A stretch of DNA of 7,035 nt. Source: AG1 sp035559775. Its GTDB lineage: Archaea; Thermoproteota; Thermoprotei_A; Sulfolobales; AG1. Below the pieces are notes generated by a model, which was not told where the DNA came from, made no database searches, and saw only the letters and a program-made list of their open reading frames with translations. The position numbers were made by a program, and so were the translations under genes. Within the stretch, counting starts at the first letter, position 1, and each line of letters opens with the position of its first letter. The stretch spans positions 1-7,035 of the forward strand of contig DATMAU010000027.1 of assembly GCA_035559775.1 (NCBI GenBank), written 5' to 3'. Below are positions 1 to 6,900 of the stretch, in pieces.

Positions 1-106
1 GGGCCCGCCACACCTACTAAAGGCTCCTAATAATAAGGATCAGAAGAGACGAACTCTAAATAGAACCTTCTAGGGATATCTATCTAGGGGACTGCTCCTG
101 AGGGTA

Positions 107-1000
107 ATGATAGTGGGGTTGGTGCCCCACGAGTCGGGGAAAACAACGATCGCAAAGGCTCTTGTGGGAGAGCTCGTTTCCAGAGGATATAGAGTTGGTG
201 TTGCTAAGCCGGTTGCAGGGCATAATATATGGTACCAGAGGCTCTCTGTGAGGAATAGCTATGAGCACAGGATCCTCGTTGGGGAGGATGCTGTTGAGCT
301 TAAGAGGGTATCAGGCTCCGAGGATCCTTTGGAGGCTATAAACCCCCTCGACATAGCTGTAGCACCACAGGATCCAGAGCCGTATTTAAAGAATCTGAGA
401 AGCTATCACGAAGCCCTATCATCGATACTGCTCTCCGCAGCAATGATCCGGGTAAGCATCTGTGAAGGTAAAAATATACATACCCACCACTATATAGTTG
501 AAAAAAGGGTTGAGAGAACACCAAAATCTATCAAGGATCTCGTATTATCGATAGCGGAAAAGGTCTATCCAAAACCCATCCCCATAGATCCTGAAGCTCT
601 GGAGAATCTAATACTAACAGGATATGCGACCGCAGAGCTCTGCTATAGATATTTGTCTGAAAAACACCAAGCCCTCGTATTAGAGAGCTTCAACGACGCT
701 GCATCACCCGTAACAGACCCCGGGGCTGTGGATCTCGTGCTCGCAGTATCCCCTGGAAAGTTATTCATATACAATGGCTCGGTATATAGAAAGGCTCTTA
801 ACATCGTACTAGGGATCGAAGGCAGCATTCATAGAAAGTGGTGGCCATCGACAAGCGAGGTTCTGAGACTGATCAGCCCAATATCGTCTATCAATATACC
901 CTTCCTAGAAGATATAGGGGGCTTCGCCTCTTTTGCAGAAACACTCACCGACCGTGTAGAGGGTCTTGTAAGGAGTAGTTTCTCTTCCAACAATCCCTAG
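107..1000 (+). CDS. Predicted P-loop NTPase, BioD/CobQ-like (SIMIBI class), function unassigned
   Basis: A 297-residue soluble protein. Residues 4-14 (GLVPHESGKTT) form a Walker A-like loop in which the first Gly and the GKT are two residues further apart than in BioD. A KPVAG segment at 34-38 resembles the KPV motif of dethiobiotin synthetases. Residues 189-201 (ALVLESFNDAASP) sit where the second nucleotide/substrate motif lies in this fold, and 209-222 (DLVLAVSPGKLFIY) is a further core beta-strand. I recognise an archaeal 'predicted P-loop ATPase/GTPase' type of protein, but not its substrate. No biotin or cobalamin gene is nearby, so calling it BioD would overreach. ATG 107 is chosen because it places the P-loop right at the N-terminus, as is usual here, and GAGGG lies just upstream. 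It stands alone on the plus strand and converges on the gene ending at 1129. Gene call sure; function not. Confidence 0.85.
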   Translation: MIVGLVPHESGKTTIAKALVGELVSRGYRVGVAKPVAGHNIWYQRLSVRNSYEHRILVGEDAVELKRVSGSEDPLEAINPLDIAVAPQDPEPYLKNLRSYHEALSSILLSAAMIRVSICEGKNIHTHHYIVEKRVERTPKSIKDLVLSIAEKVYPKPIPIDPEALENLILTGYATAELCYRYLSEKHQALVLESFNDAASPVTDPGAVDLVLAVSPGKLFIYNGSVYRKALNIVLGIEGSIHRKWWPSTSEVLRLISPISSINIPFLEDIGGFASFAETLTDRVEGLVRSSFSSNNP

Positions 1001-1128
1001 GAATAGGGTTTGTCTTCAGAGCCTTCTGGAGAACAATCTACCATCCATACAGATGGGGCGAGAGCCCTAGGTAGAGAGAACATAGAGCACCGAAGAACAT
1101 GGACGAATAAACCGTGGTGGTATTTTAT

Positions 1129-1830
1129 CTAGCTAGTAAGGATCTTCCACTTCTTCTCAGTGGCGTCAAACACTACTAGAGCCGAGTCTTTTAACTTTTC
1201 AAACAGCTCCAGCTCCCTCCTATCCCTCAACACAGATCTTATAGCCTCTTCCGTATCGCTCCTTATCCTTGTGATTTTCTCGCTAAACTCGTTCCAAAAG
1301 TCACTGTCAACAGCTATTCTCTCCCTATCAGTTGTAATGATCACTGCCCCCTCACTCTCAAGCCTCTGGAAGAACTTATCCCTATCCTTAATCTTACCCA
1401 CTATAGATGATTCGTAGAAGACCTTCTGTTGCTTCAGTATCTCTATAGCTGTAGCCTTCCTCTGCTCCCGCCTCTTCTGAAGCGCCTGGCTCCTCTCCTC
1501 CCTAGCCTCTTGAGCCCTTCCCTCGAGATCTTCTATCCTGGATTTTATATCCTCCATCTCCTCAACTAGAGACGCTACTCTCGATGCTACCTCCTCTATT
1601 TTAGAGGTGTATGCGTTGATCACGTCTGAAAGCTTTCTCTCAGCCCTTGAGACGTGTTTTGCTACAAGATCCTCGACATATTTACCAATATCCAGTGCCT
1701 GTGGAGCAGATATGGAGGATAATATCAAGTGTAACAAATACTCCCCAGGATCCTTGTAACCAGCCTTAGCAGCCTTAGCAAGAAGCTCCCTATATATGTT
1801 ATCAGGTATGTTAATCACAACCTCAGGCAT
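1129..1830 (-). CDS. Coiled-coil protein with ribbon-helix-helix-like N-terminus, hypothetical
   Basis: 233 residues from ATG 1830. The N-terminal ~40 residues (MPEVVINIPDNIYRELLAKA onward) have the short beta-strand plus two-helix pattern of ribbon-helix-helix/CopG-like DNA-binding domains. Residues ~58-125 are a long charged heptad-rich helix (VASLVEEMEDIKSRIEDLEG within it), a probable coiled coil. Residues ~127-180 (IEILKQQKVFYESSIVGKIK, then DKFFQRLESEGAVIITTDRE) read like a winged-helix or helical module, and the end (ALVVFDATEKKWKI) is a small beta-rich tail. There is no signal peptide or membrane segment. The frame is open back to a TTG at 1923, but the extra 31 residues look unlike the domain and the TATA boxes would place transcription start downstream of that TTG, so ATG 1830 is preferred; TTG 1878 and GTG 1872 remain possible. 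A DNA-binding or chromosome-structural role is inference only. Confidence 0.78.
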   Translation of the reverse strand: MPEVVINIPDNIYRELLAKAAKAGYKDPGEYLLHLILSSISAPQALDIGKYVEDLVAKHVSRAERKLSDVINAYTSKIEEVASRVASLVEEMEDIKSRIEDLEGRAQEAREERSQALQKRREQRKATAIEILKQQKVFYESSIVGKIKDRDKFFQRLESEGAVIITTDRERIAVDSDFWNEFSEKITRIRSDTEEAIRSVLRDRRELELFEKLKDSALVVFDATEKKWKILTS

Positions 1831-1930
1831 CCATGTCCCAGAATAAAATGCGCTAGGTAGAATAAAACACACATGCAACCGATCGAAAAGATCTTTGAAA
1901 AACAGATCAATGTCTGTACACAATGCCTAA

Positions 1931-1948
1931 CATATAATACATATAATT
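1931..1948 (-). promoter_or_regulatory. TATA-box region for the coiled-coil gene
   Basis: Between the OB-fold gene and the coiled-coil gene lies a very A/T-rich stretch which on the minus strand contains two TTATATG-like boxes. An archaeal transcript starting ~25 nt downstream of either would begin at about 1909-1920. That leaves a leader of ~80-90 nt before ATG 1830 and excludes TTG 1923 as start. Position only; no BRE is clear. Confidence 0.45.
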
Positions 1949-1962
1949 AGTGCAAATTGCTC

Positions 1963-2295
1963 TTAACACACCTTAGAGCCAGGGTCTGGCTGGCCATCGA
2001 CGGTAAGTACATAGGGTTTCTCGTCCTTCCCGCACCCAGCTGCAAGGATCATACCCTCACTCACATATCCTCTTATAGTCTTTGGCTTTAGGTTAGCTAC
2101 AACGATAACTCTTGACCCGACAAGCTTCTCAGGCTCGTACCACTTTCCTATCCCAGCCACTATTTGTCTCTCACCAAGCTCGCCTAGATCTACTACTAGT
2201 CTTAGGAGTCCTGTACCCTCTATCCTAGACGCGCTTCTCACAACACCTACTCTGAGATCTATTTTGGAGAACTCATCTATAGTGATCTCTCCCAC
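1963..2295 (-). CDS. Stand-alone tRNA-binding OB-fold protein (MetRS beta / CsaA-like)
   Basis: 110 residues, consisting of a single tRNA-binding domain of the type found at the C-terminus of methionyl-tRNA synthetases, in Arc1p/EMAP II and in CsaA. Seen in the sequence: DEFSKIDLRVGVV (7-19), RQIVAGI (43-49) and VVANLKPKTIRG (65-76) followed by YVSEGMILAA (77-86), the family's signature. In many archaea this domain is a separate polypeptide (annotated MetRS beta subunit) that binds the outside of tRNA; a MetRS catalytic gene is not in this window. The frame is open to GTG 2340, but GTG 2295 gives the usual ~110-residue length, starts directly before the domain, avoids overlap with the upstream stop, and has GAGGTGG five bases before it. 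It lies 25 nt downstream of the MBL hydrolase and is probably co-transcribed. Binding to tRNA is the likely role; a chaperone-like role cannot be excluded. Confidence 0.9.
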   Translation of the reverse strand: MGEITIDEFSKIDLRVGVVRSASRIEGTGLLRLVVDLGELGERQIVAGIGKWYEPEKLVGSRVIVVANLKPKTIRGYVSEGMILAAGCGKDEKPYVLTVDGQPDPGSKVC

Positions 2296-2300
2296 GAAAA

Positions 2301-2307
2301 CCACCTC
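2301..2307 (-). promoter_or_regulatory. Ribosome binding site fixing the start of the OB-fold gene
   Basis: Minus-strand GAGGTGG, complementary to the archaeal 16S rRNA 3' end, lies 5 nt before GTG 2295. It supports that start over GTG 2340 and indicates internal-operon translation initiation. Confidence 0.65.
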
Positions 2308-2320
2308 TAGCGGGGTTGCT

Positions 2321-3010
2321 CTATATAGTTGTGCTCTCACCCGGCTTCAAGATCCTAACACCCACCTGCAGCCCTCTACTCGCAATGAGGTCTAGAAGCT
2401 CCTTAGGATTAGCCCTTATTAGTGGGAATGTGTTGTAATGCATAGGTATCACCACAGCTGGTCTGAGAAGCTCTATAGCCTTAACGGCCTCTCTAATACC
2501 CATCGTGAAATGCCCACCTATGGGGAGCATGGCTACCTTGGGGCTGTAGAGCTCTTTTATGAGCGACATATCGCTGAAAACACCTGTATCACCTGCGTGA
2601 TAGATCGTGGTTTCACTGCTCTCTATCACAACACCTGTCGGTGATCCTTTAGAGGAGCTGTGCATAGCTGGTGTGAGATATACTGTGACACCTTCCAGAG
2701 ATATAGGGCCCCCTATGTTTGCACCGATAGCCCTATCCCTAGCCCCGGCTTCTGAGGCTAGGTATTCTGCTAACTCATATATAGCAACGACCTTTGCCTT
2801 CTTACTCCTCTTAAGTATACTGACCGTGTCTCCAACATGGTCTCCGTGATCGTGAGTCACTACTATATAGTCAGGCTCAGGGATCTTGTCAGGGGTTGTG
2901 GGGGAGAGGGGGTTAGTGATCCATGGGTCTATCAAGATCCTCTTCCCAGCCGTCTCTACCAGGAATGCAGAGTGTCCATACCAAGTTATACTCGCCAAAC
3001 CACCCACCAT
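2321..3010 (-). CDS. Metal-dependent hydrolase, metallo-beta-lactamase fold (UPF0173 family)
   Basis: 229 residues, the usual length for UPF0173 proteins. Metal-ligand motifs of the MBL fold are all present: the N-terminal WYGHSAF (10-16), D28 in ILIDPW, THDHGDH (52-58), H117 in the AMHSS segment, D141 in HAGDTGVF, H167 in IGGHFTM, and H191 in IPMHYNTFP. The protein should be cytosolic and bind two zinc (or similar) ions; the substrate of this family is not established. ATG 3010 is chosen because a TATA-like TTTTAT box lies ~24 nt upstream, implying a leaderless mRNA. It is the first gene of a likely two-gene operon with the tRNA-binding OB protein, which suggests but does not show a link to RNA or nucleotide metabolism. 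No motif is missing. Confidence 0.95.
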   Translation of the reverse strand: MVGGLASITWYGHSAFLVETAGKRILIDPWITNPLSPTTPDKIPEPDYIVVTHDHGDHVGDTVSILKRSKKAKVVAIYELAEYLASEAGARDRAIGANIGGPISLEGVTVYLTPAMHSSSKGSPTGVVIESSETTIYHAGDTGVFSDMSLIKELYSPKVAMLPIGGHFTMGIREAVKAIELLRPAVVIPMHYNTFPLIRANPKELLDLIASRGLQVGVRILKPGESTTI

Positions 3011-3030
3011 CTTCTATTCAATACAAGCTG

Positions 3031-3038
3031 ATAAAAGC
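3031..3038 (-). promoter_or_regulatory. TATA box of the hydrolase/OB-fold operon
   Basis: Minus-strand CTTTTAT is centred ~24 nt before ATG 3010, the spacing expected for an archaeal leaderless transcript. No Shine-Dalgarno precedes ATG 3010, which agrees with this. Confidence 0.55.
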
Positions 3039-3258
3039 ATGATTAAAACGGGAAGATATTGAGAACAGACCTCAGGTGGGGAAACAATGCTGACTAAACG
3101 CTAACTAATCCCAACTCGACGCTATGACCTGAACCCGTATTTCTTAACCAAGCATCTCTACAACCTGTAATAGGCAATAACCCTCCATCCTAGAGAGGTA
3201 GAGGAGACGGATCTGATGATTGCCACAGATCTACAGTTATGATTTTCTAGTAACCATG

Positions 3259-3585
3259 CTAACCCTGTTTAAGTTCAAGTCTATGTATGTTCCAGCATAA
3301 GAGGCATGTAACGATCCTAAGCTTCCTAGATCCTTTCCTTCTAAGCCTAACCATAGCTGTTAACCCCGGTATAAGAGGGGCTTTGCATCTCTTACAAAAC
3401 CCTCTCTTAATCTCCTTTGGAAGCCTCACCGAATTCCTCATAGAGAGTCTAAAGATCATGTTGCTAGCTACGAGGGCGAGCTCTACATCGCCTCTCCTTA
3501 TAGCCTCGTGGGAGAGATCCCTGAGAATATGGATCCTCTGGATCACGAGATCCCTGAGGATCCTCTTACCCCTTGTGAAGCCCAA
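3259..3585 (-). CDS. rnp4: Ribonuclease P protein component 4 (Rpp21 homologue)
   Basis: 108 residues, matching archaeal Rpp21. The N-terminal half is two basic helices (IQRIHILRDLSHEAIRRGD, then LALVASNMIFRLSMRN) that in this family contact Rpp29. The C-terminal half is the zinc ribbon, with C64-x2-C67 (FCKRCKAPLIPG) and C94-x2-C97 (TCLLCWN) as ligands. With the RNase P RNA and other Rpp proteins it removes 5' leaders from pre-tRNAs. The start is TTG 3585: an in-frame stop lies 12 nt upstream and no ATG fits. A TATA box ~23 nt upstream makes a leaderless TTG start plausible. It is divergent from pheS, with interleaved promoters. Confidence 0.93.
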   Translation of the reverse strand: MGFTRGKRILRDLVIQRIHILRDLSHEAIRRGDVELALVASNMIFRLSMRNSVRLPKEIKRGFCKRCKAPLIPGLTAMVRLRRKGSRKLRIVTCLLCWNIHRLELKQG

Positions 3586-3601
3586 GCATAGCCCCTATTT
3601 A

Positions 3602-3611
3602 GATAAAATAT
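3602..3611 (-). promoter_or_regulatory. TATA box for rnp4
   Basis: On the minus strand TATATTTTAT is centred ~22-23 nt upstream of TTG 3585, consistent with leaderless initiation. It overlaps the region that would bind TBP for the divergent pheS transcript. Confidence 0.55.
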
Positions 3612-3631
3612 AAGGTGAATATTCTATATAT
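3606..3631 (+). promoter_or_regulatory. Promoter region of pheST
   Basis: Two TATA-like boxes lie on the plus strand: AATATAA (about 3606-3612) and CTATATAT (3624-3631). The second would give a start near 3650, at or next to GTG 3649. The first would start near 3635 and give a short leader carrying GGAGGTG (3645-3651). Which one is used decides how pheS translation begins. Confidence 0.5.
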
Positions 3632-3648
3632 CTCGGAAACCGTTGGAG

Positions 3649-3817
3649 GTGGCACCAATTTTCAGAAGCAGAGAGGATCCTGAGCAAGAGTGAGATCGAT
3701 GTTCTAAGAGCCATAGCTAAGATTAGAAGAGGCTCTATAGACGATGTTGAAAGAGCAAGCGGGATTCCTAGGAGCACCATAGCATCTATAGCAGAATCCC
3801 TAGCCCTAAAGAATCTC
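3649..3817 (+). other. pheS: 5' coding extension of pheS with apparent frameshift or non-AUG start
   Basis: In the pheS frame (codons at 3659, 3662 and so on) this stretch encodes a good winged-helix module: RILSKSEIDVLRAIAKIR, then GSIDDVERASGIPRSTIA, then the recognition helix and wing running straight into residue 1 of the ORF at 3818. Archaeal PheS proteins normally begin with such a module, so the DNA is coding. But the frame holds no ATG, GTG or TTG between its upstream stop (3611-3613) and 3818. GTG 3649, TTG 3643 and the GGAGGTG motif lie one frame off. Removing one T from the T4 run at 3659-3662 would give (M)VAPISEAERIL joined in frame. Without that change the offset frame ends at TGA 3691, a 16-codon ORF from TTG 3643. 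Non-AUG candidates in the pheS frame are ATC 3677 and CTG 3680. Confidence 0.7.
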
Positions 3818-5137
3818 GTGAAGATCGAGAGGAGTGTGAGGCAGATCTATAGAACAACCGAGGAGGGGCTTAAGAGCCTGAACTCATTCCCAGAAGAGGA
3901 GCTACTCGAACTTCTAAAGAGAATGGGCGGGGTAGCATCTATCAAGGAGATAGAGGATCTGCTTGGAAAAGAAAGAGCCTCGATCGCTATAGCATGGGCT
4001 AGGAGGAGAGGATGGGCAAGGATCGAGGGTGGGAGAATCATATCCATAGGGGGTTATTCTATGGAGAGATATAGAAAAGCCCTTGAAAAAGCCATGAAAG
4101 GTGCTACTGCTGAAGAGCTAGGATTATCGCCTGAGGAGCTGGCTGAGCTGGTTAGGAGAAAAATGCTTGTTAAGGAAGAGGCTACCGAGGTTACCATCGA
4201 GATCTTAGAGAACGGGTTGAAAGTCCTAGAGGATCTAGGAGATCTTGTTGTTATATCAAAGCTAACAAGGGATATAGTGATCCAGAGGCCCAGGGGTATC
4301 TATATCAAGCCCTATAATGTAGAGGCAGAGCCCGCAAGGATCCATCCAGCCTATAGGCACTTCTACGTCGATTTCCTCGAGATGTTAAGAGAGATCATGT
4401 TATCCCTAGGCTTCGACGAGATCAGCGATGATCTCGTAGTCCCAGAGCTCTGGAATTTCGATGTGCTCTTCCAAGCACAGGATCACCCTGCAAGAGAGAT
4501 CCACGACACACTTGTTGTAGAAGGAGGAGAGGCTGATCTCAGGATCTATGGGGATCTTTTAGAGAGAGTCTCTAGAGAACATTCAAGAGGATGGGGCTAT
4601 GAGTACAATAGATCCATAGCCTCTAGGCTAGTCATGAGGAGCCAGACAACGGCTGCAACCATAAAGTATCTACACTACCACAGAGAACCCCCTGTGAGGG
4701 CCTTCATAATAGGCAGAGTATTTAGGTTCGACAGGATCGATGCGAAACACCTGCCAGAGTTCCACCAGCTCGACGGGATCGCTATGGAGCATGATATGAG
4801 CCTGAGAAAGCTCTTAGGAATACTAACACAGATCACAAAAGCCCTTGGCTTCAGAGAGGTTATCTTCAAACCCGGCTACTTCCCATTCACAGAACCCAGT
4901 GTTGAGGGGTATGTGAGGATAGGCGATCTAGGCTATGTCGAGATCTTCGGCTCAGGACTATTCAGACCAGAGGTTCTCAGAATGGCTGGTGTCAAGCACA
5001 ACGTTGCAGCGTGGGGCATGGGGGTTGATAGGCTTGCAATGGCCTATCTAGCTATAAACGATATAAGGGAACTCTATACCCCAGAGATCGATAAACTGAG
5101 GTGGCATAGGGTTGCCAGTTATAAGGCTATCCATTAA
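3818..5137 (+). CDS. pheS: Phenylalanyl-tRNA synthetase alpha subunit
   Basis: Catalytic class II subunit of the (alpha-beta)2 PheRS, charging tRNA-Phe with phenylalanine in the cytosol. Numbered from GTG 3818 (439 residues): winged-helix-like modules at ~24-78 and ~81-140; motif 1 region 175-201 (IHPAYRHFYVDFLEMLREIM); FDVLFQAQDHPAREIHDT (214-231); motif 2 VFRFDRIDAKHLPEFHQLDG (301-320); Phe-pocket segment FKPGYFPFTEPSVEGY (350-365); motif 3 GMGVDRLAMA (400-409) with Arg405. GTG 3818 is only the first canonical in-frame start: it falls inside the first winged-helix module, so the true protein is probably ~485-495 residues, typical of archaeal PheS (see the extension at 3649-3817). The stop overlaps the start of pheT by 26 nt. 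No catalytic motif is missing. Confidence 0.96.
   Translation: MKIERSVRQIYRTTEEGLKSLNSFPEEELLELLKRMGGVASIKEIEDLLGKERASIAIAWARRRGWARIEGGRIISIGGYSMERYRKALEKAMKGATAEELGLSPEELAELVRRKMLVKEEATEVTIEILENGLKVLEDLGDLVVISKLTRDIVIQRPRGIYIKPYNVEAEPARIHPAYRHFYVDFLEMLREIMLSLGFDEISDDLVVPELWNFDVLFQAQDHPAREIHDTLVVEGGEADLRIYGDLLERVSREHSRGWGYEYNRSIASRLVMRSQTTAATIKYLHYHREPPVRAFIIGRVFRFDRIDAKHLPEFHQLDGIAMEHDMSLRKLLGILTQITKALGFREVIFKPGYFPFTEPSVEGYVRIGDLGYVEIFGSGLFRPEVLRMAGVKHNVAAWGMGVDRLAMAYLAINDIRELYTPEIDKLRWHRVASYKAIH
5098..5104 (+). promoter_or_regulatory. Ribosome binding site for pheT, inside pheS
   Basis: GAGGTGG within the last codons of pheS ends 7 nt before TTG 5112. It supports this unusual TTG start and an initiation coupled to pheS translation. 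Confidence 0.7.
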
Positions 5138-6764
5138 CAGAGTTGTAAAAACCATAGGGAAGGAGGTCTCTCTAAAGGAGCTTGAGAGACTTCTCATGAG
5201 GCTTAAGGCAGAGGTTGAGGAGGTTAGCGATAACTACATCTCGATCGAGATGAACAGCGATCGCCTTGACATGATGATCTCGGAGGGTATTGCCAGGGCT
5301 CTAAAAGGACTGCTCGGGATCGAGGTCGGGATGCCCCGGTATAGTTATAGGGATAGTGGCTACAAGCTAGAGGTTCTCGACGTGCCATCAAGGCCATATA
5401 TAGCAATGGCTATTGTGAGGGGTATTGAGAGCTCTGAGAACTATATCGAGGAGCTCATACAATTCCAGGAGAAGCTACACACAACGATCGGTAGGATGAG
5501 GAGGAAAGTCGCCATAGGGATCCACGATCTATCCAAGGTTCCTTCGAAAGAGTGTATATATAGAGAACTTGAGCCGAACGAGAAACTCATACCCCTCGGA
5601 TACTCGAGATCCATGAGTGTCGCAGAGACCCTCAGCTCTACAGAGCAGGGAAGGCTCTATGGATCTATATCCCTAAGGGGTGGGAAGGTCCCGGGGATCG
5701 TGTGTGGGGAAACGATCATAAGCATGCCGCCTATTATAAACTCTAACATTACCCGGATTACCCAGCAAACAGAGGATCTTTTGATAGACGTCACGGGAAT
5801 AGATCTAGATGCTGTTATAAAGACCCTCGAGATCCTATCAACAACACTTGCAGAGGGCTCCAGATCTAGGGGGATAGAGAGAGTGCTAGTCAAAGCCCCA
5901 TGGGGTGTTATAGAAACCCCTAAGGGCGATGCGAGGGTTATGGAGATAGATGCAGACTGGGCATCGAGGATCCTTGGTATAGGGGGTATAGATCCTGGCG
6001 AGATGGCTAGAAAGCTTCTCACGATGAGGATAGATGCGAGGGTTATGGATAGGGTTATTGAGGCAACTATACCACCATATAGGATAGATATAATTGATCC
6101 TGTGGATCTTGTGGAGGAGATCGCCATGGCCATGGATCTCAACTCCCTAGAACCAGAACCACTAGCAACAATACTGCCTGGGAAACCTAGTAGGGAGAGT
6201 GTTGTTAGAAGAATAGCCAGGGATATAATGATCGGTCTCGGCTTCACAGAGATCTATAGACACGTGCTCGTCTCAAGCAAAATACTCACAGACCTAGGCT
6301 ATAACGATTTTCTCAGAATAAAGAACCCGGTATCAAGCGAGATGGACGCGGCGAGACCTTCGATAGTCCCAAGCCTCCTCGAGACTCTCAGACGCTCGCA
6401 ACACTCGCCCAAGCCTATCAAAATCTTCGAGATCGGAGAGATCGTGGTAAAAGATCCTTCCATATATACTGGGTGGAGAACAAGACTATCCTTGGCAGCA
6501 GCGATTCTCGACTACGAGGTGAGCTTCGAAGATATACAGGCACCGCTCTTCTCACTACTAAGATCACTGGGGTTCGAGCCCAAAACGGTGCAGGCTAGAA
6601 ATAGCGTGTTTATAGATGGGAGAGCAGCACGTGTGGTGGTTAACAATAACCCGCTAGGATATGTGGGAGAAATAAGAATAGAGATCCTCGACTCCTTGGA
6701 GATAGGCTTCCCAGTAGCCTTGTTCGAGATCGATGTAACAAAGATCCTCGAGATCATTGGCTAA
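5112..6764 (+). CDS. pheT: Phenylalanyl-tRNA synthetase beta subunit
   Basis: 550 residues, the size of archaeal/eukaryal-type PheT, lacking the long bacterial N-terminal and C-terminal additions. Domain order: B1 at the N-terminus (1-75); B3/B4, the editing-type domain, at ~90-215, including TIGRMRRKVAIGIHDLSK (125-142) and the STEQGRLYG segment (185-193); B5 at ~270-345, ending in RIDIIDPVDLVEEIAMAM with acidic residues D332, E335 and E336; and the catalytic-like B6/B7 fold at ~360-550 with RIKNPVSSEMDAARPSIVP (402-420) and ALFEIDV near the end. It pairs with PheS in the heterotetramer and contributes tRNA binding and hydrolysis of mis-charged Tyr-tRNA-Phe. The TTG 5112 start overlaps pheS by 26 nt and has a GAGGTGG site upstream. 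The protein looks intact. Confidence 0.97.
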   Translation: MPVIRLSINRVVKTIGKEVSLKELERLLMRLKAEVEEVSDNYISIEMNSDRLDMMISEGIARALKGLLGIEVGMPRYSYRDSGYKLEVLDVPSRPYIAMAIVRGIESSENYIEELIQFQEKLHTTIGRMRRKVAIGIHDLSKVPSKECIYRELEPNEKLIPLGYSRSMSVAETLSSTEQGRLYGSISLRGGKVPGIVCGETIISMPPIINSNITRITQQTEDLLIDVTGIDLDAVIKTLEILSTTLAEGSRSRGIERVLVKAPWGVIETPKGDARVMEIDADWASRILGIGGIDPGEMARKLLTMRIDARVMDRVIEATIPPYRIDIIDPVDLVEEIAMAMDLNSLEPEPLATILPGKPSRESVVRRIARDIMIGLGFTEIYRHVLVSSKILTDLGYNDFLRIKNPVSSEMDAARPSIVPSLLETLRRSQHSPKPIKIFEIGEIVVKDPSIYTGWRTRLSLAAAILDYEVSFEDIQAPLFSLLRSLGFEPKTVQARNSVFIDGRAARVVVNNNPLGYVGEIRIEILDSLEIGFPVALFEIDVTKILEIIG

Positions 6765-6863
6765 ACCGAGCTAACACCCTTATTACCAAACAATCTAAGG
6801 CTAACTTTAAAACATAGATAGATTGGAACCCACACTGGTCAGATCCGGTCGAAACCTTATGCG

Positions 6864-6876
6864 AAAGCTTATAAGC
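6864..6876 (+). promoter_or_regulatory. BRE/TATA promoter of the tRNA 5'-half gene
   Basis: AAAGCTTATAAG is a textbook archaeal BRE plus TATA combination. The TATA centre (~6872) is ~25 nt upstream of 6897, so transcription should begin a few bases before the first tRNA base at 6901, leaving a very short 5' leader for RNase P. Confidence 0.8.
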
Positions 6877-6900
6877 GCTAGTGCTCTAATAGAGATGGGC

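Noticed and set aside
1..11. The window opens with GGGCCCG followed by CCA, which could be the 3' end of a tRNA cut by the window edge.
   Set aside because: Only about ten bases are available and no T arm can be seen; GGGCCC is palindromic and uninformative.
1831..1923. N-terminal extension of the coiled-coil protein back to TTG 1923.
   Set aside because: The extra residues do not resemble the adjoining domain, and the TATA boxes at 1931-1948 would start the transcript downstream of that TTG.
2296..2340. Longer OB-fold protein from GTG 2340.
   Set aside because: It would overlap the hydrolase stop and add residues outside the family length; GTG 2295 has a well-spaced GAGGTGG.
3207..3240. 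Possible C/D box sRNA around TGATGA (3213-3218).
   Set aside because: No CUGA D box at suitable spacing and no C'/D' pair on the same strand.
5657..6247. Long minus-strand open frame of 196 codons within pheT.
   Set aside because: It is antisense to a confidently identified, intact pheT, and its Ser/Ile-rich low-complexity composition is typical of a shadow frame.
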